This document shows, piece after piece, positions 20,449 to 29,523 of a DNA stretch of 64,000 nt. Origin of the DNA: Arthrobotrys musiformis. Its lineage: Eukaryota > Ascomycota > Orbiliomycetes > Orbiliales > Orbiliaceae. Both the position numbers and the translations under genes were made by a program. The number at the start of each line of letters is the position of its first letter. The stretch's first letter is position 1. A model generated the notes under the pieces. It saw only the letters and a program-made list of their open reading frames with translations, was not told where the DNA came from and made no database searches. The stretch is from positions 1,054,001 through 1,118,000 of the forward strand of contig JAVHJL010000006.1 in NCBI GenBank assembly GCA_036971715.1, given 5' to 3'.

Positions 20449-22507
20449 AGCTGTGACCCTGATCCATACATCTCATTATACTTTCTAAAACATACATCCC
20501 TTCTATTTTTTCTTCTTTTGTCCTTTACTGATCATGCATTTAAGAGCGTTTTTCATTTGATGATTTGTTCGAATACCTTTTAACGGCCTCTATCATCTTT
20601 CTTTTGGCTTCTCCAGTCTCTACTTCTTTTTTTTTCTCGACCGTTCACTTTTCTTGAATTGTAATAGACTAGGGGGGTTTTTTCTTCTTATTTTGGTATT
20701 GAGTCTTGTGGGTTTTGTTAAGTTGGCGGTTGGCTTGGTTGGGCTTGTGTACGTTTGATACCAGACTGGGAATGTCGAAGGCAACGAGGATGAATAATGA
20801 CCACATTCACTTTTCTTACTATCAGTTTTTGTTTTCTTCCTGGTACTACTAACTACCTCTTTCTCTTTCTCCTTGGGTATCATGAGGCGCCTTTTGAAAA
20901 TTCAATCCTTTTTTCGTACTAGTCCTAATATATATAGTAACCACTATTACCTCTTTCCCTTAATATTTCTACTACTAGCTACTATTAATACTATACTACT
21001 ACTAAATACTTGCTATTAATCGCTTTAACTACTGCGTTTTCAAACCTTTTGCATGCAATTGTTGTTTTGGGGTGGGAGGGGGAAGAGGGGGGACCCGCTT
21101 ATTACCTACTCGTTTTGCGTGCTTTGGGTACGTAATTCCACGGAAGGCTCCTCCGTAACGGGGAGCTTACGGAAAGCCACCGAGTTTTATGGAGTCGGAA
21201 GGAGGGTATGTATCGACTCAGCAGAGCTCCGAAGGAGGGGGGGGACTGGCCTTATGACTTTTAATAAGTTTTTCCGTGTCTAGATATCTGGAAGATAGCA
21301 TGGAGGATTTGGTAACTGGAACGCGGTGGGTTCGGGTTTCCTGTAATTTTGGCAGTGTTTCGGCAGCTTTGCATGGCTATATCGCACCCCTTCTATTGAC
21401 GTTTTTGTTTTCAGTTTCGCTCCACCGGGGTCTTTATGCTGCCTGTGATTCCTCGTCCGTAGAGGCCTAGACAGGTCGTTCAAACACACTAACGTGATAG
21501 TTATATGCATTATATTCGCCGACGTTTGCAGAAATTGAAAGGGCTCGGTACCAAACTTTTTCATTGTAGCAAAATGGGCATGCGTGCTAGCACGCCTTCA
21601 GCACCTGCCGCATTGATAATCCCACTCTAAGAGTCTAGTTGATGTTCGGGGGATTTGGTATTGACTTAGAGGGTACCGGTTCGTGGCGACTACCCGCAGG
21701 GATTTCCGATCAACGTGGCCTGGATCCGTCAAAGTTTCGGGCTATTCACGACTTTAGTGGGTACGAGGTACTGTCGGAAGTACTATCAACCGGCCGACCG
21801 GGCTGGAACGCGTGACCCAAATGCCTAAACCCACCTCTTATACTCCCGTGAAAATAATATATCACCCCGCATTTTGTCATACTATCAAACGAGTAAGTGC
21901 CGGGCACTAACATGAGTGGTTATGGAGACGTCTAGACCTAACAATACGCTCGGGCCCATGAAATAAATATTAAGATGGTCATGGGCTGATATAACATGAG
22001 TATTTAGTTGTCTTGTAAACCAGAGCTGGCCGAAGTGTATATACATTCCTTGCACTCTGGTATTCCCGTTTTAAATTTGAGTAGCTAGAGCTACAGGAGA
22101 GTCTACAGGAAAATTGGCCAGACTGCTGTTGCATTTACGTAAAAGGAAGTCAACACCAAATGGTAGTGCGCAGGAGAGTTACCATGGTGAAGCCTGAGTT
22201 CATAGGTAAAGCCGTGATATCGATCGCCAAGAGCAACAACAGCACGCACCTGCTCGTCTCTATGGAAATCCCGTAGACGTCCAAATAGCGAGAAAAGTGT
22301 AGGACTTCTTAATTCCCTCGGCTGCCCGATACCTTGGCGCAAATCTACCTTCTTCGTCAACAAAAGCTCGACCTAGCTTCTTCATGCTTCATGCTTCACC
22401 AACAACATCCAGCAAACCTACCAACCATCTACTAAGGTCAAACTTCATCCAAAACAACAGCCATCAATTGCCAAAGCTTCCTAGCTCTTCTAAAGAATCC
22501 AGACACG
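20449..22507. other. Intergenic, nothing recognised
   Basis: Pyrimidine-rich 3' flank after the preceding gene (to about 20900), an ACTACTATT-rich stretch at about 20960-21030, then unremarkable sequence. A direct repeat (TTCATGCTTCATGCTTCA) sits near 22380-22398. Short frames only. Confidence 0.5.
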
Positions 22508-23494
22508 ATGTCGAGATATACGCAGAGACAGCATAGTCGCGATACGAGGTACGCCGTTGCCAGTGGCCGCCAAACCGGCATCTTCGAACACTACAGGTAA
22601 GCTACCTCGAGATCTCAAGGTGCACTGATGGATTCAGGCCATTAGCCTCGAATCCAAATGGCTATAGGCAGCTAGCATGCATGTGGAAATACCACGTACT
22701 AACTTCCAAACCTCGGTGCTAGGAGCCAATTACACCCTAGTACTAACAGGTACCCATCAAACATCCATCAGAGATTTTCTTCTCTAGAGGAAGCCGAGAG
22801 AGCCCTCAATAGATCCGGATCATTCGATACCGGTACCGGACCTTACTATGCGGTCAGAAGCGGCCGCAATACTGGGATCTATCGCGATTGGTAACACACC
22901 CTTCGTCCTAAAAGAAAAACTATAGTGTCGAATTTTCATGAAGAACGGAGCTAACGTCATCGAAACATATACAGGCTTAGAGCCGCTCCAGAAGTTCTCG
23001 GTTATCCTCATAATGAGCATCGCAGATTTGAAGATCGCTCTAGTGCGGAGGGGTATATGCGTGGCGGGGGCCCGGAGAGGCCCAGACCCGGTGCTGGTTT
23101 GAGCCCCCAGCACGGAGGGCGTTTCGGCACCAGCGGATATAGAAGCGGGCCTTTTTTCGGCCCAGGGTCTGCAAATAGGCCTGGCGGTTACTACAACCTA
23201 GGTGGCTATGGCTACGACAGTGGCGAGGCGGGACAGCGAGGCGTAGAAGCTCAAGGAGAGCAATATTATTATGATGAGCGTGGCGAAGAATACGATGTCG
23301 AGGAATTCGATGAAGACCACGACGACGGCTTGGATTTTGGCGAAGGTTGGGACTATGGTGGTAGCGATCGTGACGATGGCCTTGAAGATGGTGGTCGCGA
23401 CGGCGCGTATGACGACAGCAGCGGCGACTACGATTGCAGCTACGATGACGACGGCGGCGACTATGACTGCGGCTACGAATATGATAGCGAATGA
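22508..23494 (+). CDS. Tandem RNase H1 N-terminal-like (viroplasmin) domain protein with acidic tail
   Basis: Exons 22508-22596, 22723-22890 and 22975-23494; 258 residues. Both introns have good branch sites (TACTAAC, GCTAAC). Two copies of the small fold found at the N-terminus of eukaryotic RNase H1 and in caulimovirus viroplasmin are visible: YAVASGRQTGIF (15-26) to YPSNIHQRFSSLEEAE (40-55), and YAVRSGRNTGIY (72-83) with Trp86 to YPHNEHRRF (96-104). In RNase H1 this module binds RNA-DNA hybrids or dsRNA. No RNase H catalytic domain follows; instead there is a Gly/Pro/Arg-rich linker (115-170) and a very acidic Asp/Gly/Tyr tail. It may bind nucleic acid with the tail as an autoinhibitory or protein-contact segment (inference). 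It is convergent with the dioxygenase gene, 203 bp away. Confidence 0.85.
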
Positions 23495-23697
23495 TATTAT
23501 ACGGATGCAATCAGCAGCAGACAATGAATTTTACCTGCCGTTTTCGAAGTGACCGGTATTCATCCGCAAGTCCAAACTCGTTCTTTTCAATAAGGGGTTT
23601 GGCCCGATGGTTTTGCTCTATGGGCTATTTATTTGTTTTTTCCTTTCAAAATACAATACAAAGAAGCCGATAGAGGCGATGAATGAGCGTGGACCTG

Positions 23698-25151
23698 TCA
23701 AACTTTGCTTGCACTCACAAACGGAGTCTCGACAGGTCTTTCTGCCTGCGGGGTGATTCTTGCTAGGTGCCTTCTCTCCCCTGTCTCCCAATCTAAAATG
23801 GAAGAATGCGCAGTCACACGATTCTAGTGATTCAACTATACGTTAGGTACTGAAATAAAATGAAGATATCAAGAGAAAAAACTTACGTCCCACACCACCA
23901 CCGTTCCCTTCTTCCATTTGACTCTAACCTGGAAGTCTTGGCCACCGGCGGTATGGCTATTTAGGAAACCTAAAAGCATATCACTCTCTTCCTTTTTCCA
24001 GCCCACGATTCCCTTACAAGCTAGAGATTTTTACGGTTAAAATAGAGCCCAGCAGACCAGTATAGAAGCTCTCAGGCCTTAACTTACATCCTTTTGTTGT
24101 GTATAGTGCTTTTTCCCCGGTTACTGGATGTGTCCTGACAAGAGGGTGCTCAACTATAACGGGCTCTCTCCGGCAGATCCCGCCTCGGCCGCCATCTGGC
24201 CCCGAGTACTGAGCCTTCAAGCCATGTAACCTCTCTTGAAAACTAGGAGATAGTCTTTTATACGCTTGGACCTGGTCGGCGAAAATAGTATCACCCCCAG
24301 CCTCTGGCAAGTCCAAAATATACATGAACTAAAAAGGGAAATGTCAATACCTGGACCTCGTTTCTATCCGCCCCTGAGGAGGGGTTTGGGGTTTGTATAC
24401 CGTCGTTCCAGGTGGTTGCTCTTCTGTAATAGTGTCCGTGTGGAAGCTCACATGGCTACATCTACCCTTGAAAAACTTACTCCATGTCTCATCCCCGGCG
24501 CCCCGATGGACGATATGTATCTGATGATGACCCGCCGTCGTAGCGCTGCTAGGATGAACATGTAACCTACCGAAATACGAACCAAATTCTAACGCTTTCT
24601 CAATCGGCAAACCGGCAAAGTCCTGATCTCGGAATACTAGGACTTTCCTTTGCGCGGCAAGGAGAGCCAGCTGGTCCTTGCCCGCGTCTGAGAGGGAGGA
24701 TAGCTGGACGCCAGTGATTTTTGTGCCAATCGTGGGGTTTATCGGTGTATGCTTGCTGCCCGGCGGGTTAAGGTCTGGAAATGACGGATCTGCCCTGCTT
24801 CCCGGATCCACATGCGTAAATGGTTCGAGAGAAGGATACTTGTCTGTCGGCCAGGTCGGAAGGTAGTCTTGATACTACGATAAAACCAAGGATCAATTGG
24901 CATAATCAATATATGCAATCTCATGAGCTCAATCATTCTACGGATTCAATATTTCATGGCACACGAAGTTATCATACCGTAGCTGGTGGCCAATTGACAC
25001 TACCCTTCGTTTCCACCTCATGATCATACGCTTTCGGCCCCGGAATCGGAATTCTTGGGATCCCAGCGGCAGCGTTTGGCGTCAACTTCTGCGGCACCGT
25101 GGCTCCATTCGTCGAGGTCGCCGCACCAGAATTTTGACTTTCCGACGCCAT
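23698..25151 (-). CDS. TauD-type Fe(II)/2-oxoglutarate-dependent dioxygenase (sulfonate/taurine type)
   Basis: Five exons on the minus strand: 25151-24978, 24874-24401, 24328-24088, 24020-23887 and 23823-23698; 382 residues, all joins in phase with GT/AG ends. The family oxidises sulfonates such as taurine to release sulfite, or related substrates, in the cytosol, consuming 2-oxoglutarate and O2. Iron ligands are visible as HTD (His203, Asp205) and the distal His in VTAHSS (about 347); Arg358 and Arg363 in ERRHLAR fit the 2-oxoglutarate-binding position. Other hallmarks: FRDQDF, GGDTIFADQ, RTHPVTGEKALY and DFQVRVKWKKGTVVVWD. The ATG at 25151 is used; an upstream GTG in frame is not a likely start. 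The substrate may be a sulfonate, but fungal members vary. Confidence 0.9.
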
Positions 25152-26445
25152 TTGTGCCTTTATCGTCACTTTTTCAACCTTCCCGAGTCCTTACCCCACA
25201 ATAAAACCTATCAAGTACTCCCGACGAAATTATCGTTACAAAGTGGACAGATCATGACATGATTCGGAGGTTCGGAATCTCTTATATATATGGAGGCAAC
25301 ACACGAAATGCAACAATTTGCGGGGAAAACCGACCCGTCAATTCAGGCGCTGTGGCAGGGGGTCCTGGTCGGAATTTCGGGTATCTTCGCGAATTCGATT
25401 GACGAGATGAGGAATCCGTGATAGGAGGATGCATGGGCCCAATAGGGCGGTCCGGGCAACCGGTCCAATCAGTTTTCAAACTTGAAATCCTCAGGGTCGG
25501 GTCGTCGTGGTATAAAGGTATTGGTTTGGCGACACATTTTGGCGAGGCTACCGTTCGTGGAGGGTAGTAACAGTCTCTTCTTTTAAGTGGCTATAGTCTA
25601 TATATCAATATATACTTTTTCTTTGTTTTGCCAAAATCGAAAAGACCACGATCCTTAGTATACAAAGTAAATTTATGAAAACATAATACTAAATTAAATT
25701 ATACCTTTAATTAACATATATCGTAACATAAGATATATCTCTACTGGCTCTCCGATTCCATTGGACTCCTGCCTTAGTATATGTAGCTCTATACTGTAGG
25801 CCCCAAGAACTATATTTTACTAGACAGCGTTATAACAAGAGCGTAGGTGGCCTTGTCTAACTGGGGCCTACGTAGCCACGTGCACGATCGCTCGACGATC
25901 CATAGCATGTTGTTACATGATATCATGATGTGCACACAAACATGTCAAATCCGATTATGCTATCAGAAAACTTCCTCCTATATACTCCAGGCCTATAGAA
26001 TTCCCGTCTTCTAGCTCCGGGTTTCTGCCCTGAGCAGTTTGCAAACATATCCAACCCAAACAGGAATCTGATCTCACCACTCACCTCAGAGTCTATGACG
26101 CGTCAACAGCACTACCCGGTCGACAGCACTATCCGGTCTCGCATATCCACAGGCCGCATAGACTGTAGACACTCGCTACACTTATCCGACGACATGAGAT
26201 TTTCCGTCGAATTTTAAATCCAGCAGATAATCGTTAGAATAATACCAGTCGACCGCTGGCTTCGATTACCATCTTTTAATTAATTTTATCGATTTATAAT
26301 TATTTTATTTTATTTGATAAACAAATCCACCGAGGAACTCCAGGTATACCAAGGAACCCACTGGTTTGGAAGTCGTTAATTTTAAATCGAAAAAGAATAT
26401 ATATTGGGAAAAATACTAAGAAAAAAAAGAGAGTCAGATACTACT
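25152..26445. other. Intergenic, AT-rich
   Basis: Promoter of the dioxygenase gene on the left. A strongly AT-rich segment lies about 25585-25760 and again 26270-26410. A short imperfect direct repeat (CAGCACTACCCGGTC / CAGCACTATCCGGTC) occurs around 26107-26137. No gene seen. Confidence 0.5.
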
Positions 26446-28503
26446 ATGTCTTCCTCTCAATTTAGGAAAGAGAACTCTAGCAGGGCTAGCCGGCGGCGGA
26501 CCAGCTCAGTCTTGCAGACTGCACTGACTATTGCAAGCCTTGCGTGTCCCCACCAAGCTAGAGGCCAGACTTCAGATCCAACAACGTCTACTATCTACAC
26601 AACGGTAGAAAACACTCTCACCATCACCTCTACCCTCGGTTCCTGCAGTACTTGGACTGGGTTACCGCAATGCGACCAAGTAGTGTGGGGTAACTTCGCA
26701 TCTAATGTCTCGACATCTTCGGATCTCATCCTGACTACAACTACATCCACCAATCCAGCAACGACCTCCATTGCTGCACCGCGCGGAGGATTTGTCCTAG
26801 AAGAAACACTGGGGGGTATATATTTCCAACTAGATGATGATACAGGCAGAGCCGTTCTCGCAGCTACGGGGCAAGACCGTTTCGTAGCCCTGACTCTACA
26901 AGAGAATGTTGAAAATCTACTACAAAATGCCCGCGATTCTTCTGAAATATTATTTTTAAGATACAATGCGTCGGCGAACCAGGCACTGGAACAAGAATCA
27001 ACAGAAGTCTTATCGTTACTTCGGGAAATCAGACATACTTTGGATGCCGAAGGGGATATTCAGAGCTCTGACTACGTAGGAGAATGGGTTTGGAATACTA
27101 CAACAGGGCAAGTTGAGCTCCACCAGGATGGGATAAGATGGATCATCTACGAAGTCGGCGACGTCGCAAATTCGCCGATAAGAAATCGAGACCCTAAGTT
27201 TGCAAATCGTGCGAACTTTTATGACCTTTACATGTTACCAGCTGATATTGAAGTATCAGAGAACAGCACGCTACAGACGGCGCAATTTGTTGCAAACGAT
27301 GAGGATAGATACGTAACTTCGTACTTCTCCTCCATCGACTCCGAAGCGACCTCTTCAGAAACCGGTACAATCACGACGACATCAGGGCCCGTGTCCAGTT
27401 CCGGCGGGACCTCATCTCGTTCGAGCGGGTCTGGCTCCAACACTACGCCTAGGTCCACATTTAACTCCGGTTCTAGCCTAGCATCTAGCTCTGCATCAAT
27501 CGACGTATACGATATAATTACTTCCCTCAGCCTCGAGGCATACTGCAGCTCAATCCTTTCTTACACCAGCCCCGTCATAACTACTACTTCGACACTTACG
27601 AGCACAAGTACTTCATATTATGCTTTTTCCACCGAGCCTTCGTCAACGTCAACATCGACTAAAACAATTGGGGATACCTCCGTAACAACATTTGTATCTG
27701 CAAGCGCCGCCACAGCGAAACGGGACCTTAACCTCGACGCCAGCAGAAGATCCCCCGAAGATGAACTAACCGGATATCCAAGCGGTTCTATTTTATCCGC
27801 ATGTTCAAGAGCGGCGAGTTCACCAACGGGGACTGCCACCGAAACATCAACCGCTTCGGCATATTCAGATATAAGCGAGCCGGCTTCTTCTACGACGCAA
27901 TTCGGGATAGCAAATGCCACGACCACTACCTATGTCCCAATTTTCACTGAAGTTGTCCCAGCAATAGGAGCGTACAAATTTATCTACAAAGACCTATCGG
28001 ATCATTCTGGTACTTATTACGGGCAGTACATAACAGGCGCATACGACAATTCCCCAGGGTATTCAAAGGCTTCGACGAGCAGGCCGGTCCTAAACTGGTC
28101 ACTTTATTATTTTGAATCAGTAGGATCTTACGGCCTTATAAGGACGTACTCAGGTGGAGGCGAGAGTATGGATACGGTCTTGGTATGGACAGGGGCCGGC
28201 GGCGGAGAGCCGGAGGATACTGTAAACAAGTTCGTAGTATATGAATACCCATTATCAACCGTTATCGATGGCACGGGTGACTACCGCCCCATCTATTTCA
28301 AACTCGACCCTACCACATTGGTCATAAGTCCAGACGATGCACACAACCCCGTTTCCAATGGTACTTTTTGGGCGTGTACTCTTAGCCTCCCGTTATATTT
28401 CGCGAACCCGACAATATTCATGGCTCTCGGGGATTTCGACACTGTTATAGGTACTTCTGATTGTGTTAATACGGGCTTAACGGCCCTCCAAGGCGGATAT
28501 TGA
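26446..28503 (+). CDS. Secreted Ser/Thr-rich hypothetical surface protein
   Basis: Intronless, 685 residues from the ATG at 26446 (the frame upstream begins at TTG and is unlikely). After a basic N-terminus (RRR) a hydrophobic stretch, VLQTALTIASLA, probably acts as a signal peptide. There is a Thr-rich segment, a mixed globular region (about 110-290), a Ser/Thr-rich stalk (about 300-485) likely O-glycosylated, and a C-terminal region rich in Tyr, Gly and Asp (about 500-685). A dibasic site (AAATAKR then DLNLD, near residue 423) could be cut by a Kex2-type protease. There is no GPI signal. I do not recognise the family; adhesin or wall protein is an inference from the layout. Confidence 0.7.
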   Translation: MSSSQFRKENSSRASRRRTSSVLQTALTIASLACPHQARGQTSDPTTSTIYTTVENTLTITSTLGSCSTWTGLPQCDQVVWGNFASNVSTSSDLILTTTTSTNPATTSIAAPRGGFVLEETLGGIYFQLDDDTGRAVLAATGQDRFVALTLQENVENLLQNARDSSEILFLRYNASANQALEQESTEVLSLLREIRHTLDAEGDIQSSDYVGEWVWNTTTGQVELHQDGIRWIIYEVGDVANSPIRNRDPKFANRANFYDLYMLPADIEVSENSTLQTAQFVANDEDRYVTSYFSSIDSEATSSETGTITTTSGPVSSSGGTSSRSSGSGSNTTPRSTFNSGSSLASSSASIDVYDIITSLSLEAYCSSILSYTSPVITTTSTLTSTSTSYYAFSTEPSSTSTSTKTIGDTSVTTFVSASAATAKRDLNLDASRRSPEDELTGYPSGSILSACSRAASSPTGTATETSTASAYSDISEPASSTTQFGIANATTTTYVPIFTEVVPAIGAYKFIYKDLSDHSGTYYGQYITGAYDNSPGYSKASTSRPVLNWSLYYFESVGSYGLIRTYSGGGESMDTVLVWTGAGGGEPEDTVNKFVVYEYPLSTVIDGTGDYRPIYFKLDPTTLVISPDDAHNPVSNGTFWACTLSLPLYFANPTIFMALGDFDTVIGTSDCVNTGLTALQGGY

Positions 28504-29523
28504 TGAAATTTGATCCATTGAGCTTTCATTCGTCGGTACGAGTACGTGCGACTGATCAACTGAGGTTTTGCAACGGAAACTCGAAACTAATATACTCTAC
28601 AACATCTCATATCCCTCGCCTTTATTGACTTTATATCGCAAATGTATTTCATATATAGAAATTTAGCTATCTAGATCTGTTTTAGCTTCGAGCCTAATTT
28701 GCTAGGCTCATGCAAACCGCCTGAGATAATTAAATTAATCAAATCGACAACAAACAATGAATTACAGATATATCAGAACACACCTCCCGCCGCCCTCCCA
28801 TAAATTCAAAATTTCATTATCCAGTCCCATATAGCCATATATGGTATATATACAAGACAAGCTATATGCATATGTGCTTTATAGATTTTAATTCACTAGG
28901 ACGTCCGACACATGCAAAAGAAACGGCTGTGATATACTCTAAACCATCGATAAAGACGCCCGAAATGCATATGCTTGGATACATTAACGAATTCCAGGTT
29001 ATTTATACCTTTTAACTAGCCAATCGTGCGTACCAGGCGAAAGATATTCTAGCAAACGAACCAGGCGTTGTGATTTGTCGGTATCAGCTTCCATGCATTG
29101 CAAACACGTCGGCGAAGCTGGAACAGCAAGGCGCTCGATCTTCTTGGCAGTACCAATCTATCCAGCATTGGGTGTTTTCTTAGGTATCGATAGAAGGCTT
29201 GAAATTTTCTAGCCACCCTACCCCTCTTTTCTCGCAGATACTTAGCCAATTAGGTAACTTGGCTAATATAACGAGGCCGACTTATTTTGTAAAGCAAGGC
29301 TGACGGTCGCATATACAAGCTGCGTTAAATTTAAACGCCGACTTTTTTCCAATTTCAAGGATTGATTCAAACAAAGTTCGGTCACTCTTCGTGCGGTCAA
29401 GGTACGAGAGGAATTTAATTCAAACAATTCTAAATACTCCTTTCGTAATCTATCTATAGATACTTGGTTATCGATACAAAACTTCCACGGCAGCTCGCGC
29501 GGTTATCATAAACCCAGTTCACC
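28504..29523. other. Intergenic with one exon-like minus-strand fragment
   Basis: AT-rich. On the minus strand, about 29235-29049, a basic open segment (YLREKRGRVARKF.. ending NHNAWFVC) follows a possible acceptor (TTGGCTAAG) but has no start or partner exon; it may be a fragment of an older gene. The rest is the promoter of the gene at 29524. Confidence 0.35.

Noticed and set aside
23040..23510. Arg/His-rich minus-strand frame of 156 codons
   Set aside because: Antisense of the Asp/Gly-rich tail of the viroplasmin-domain gene.
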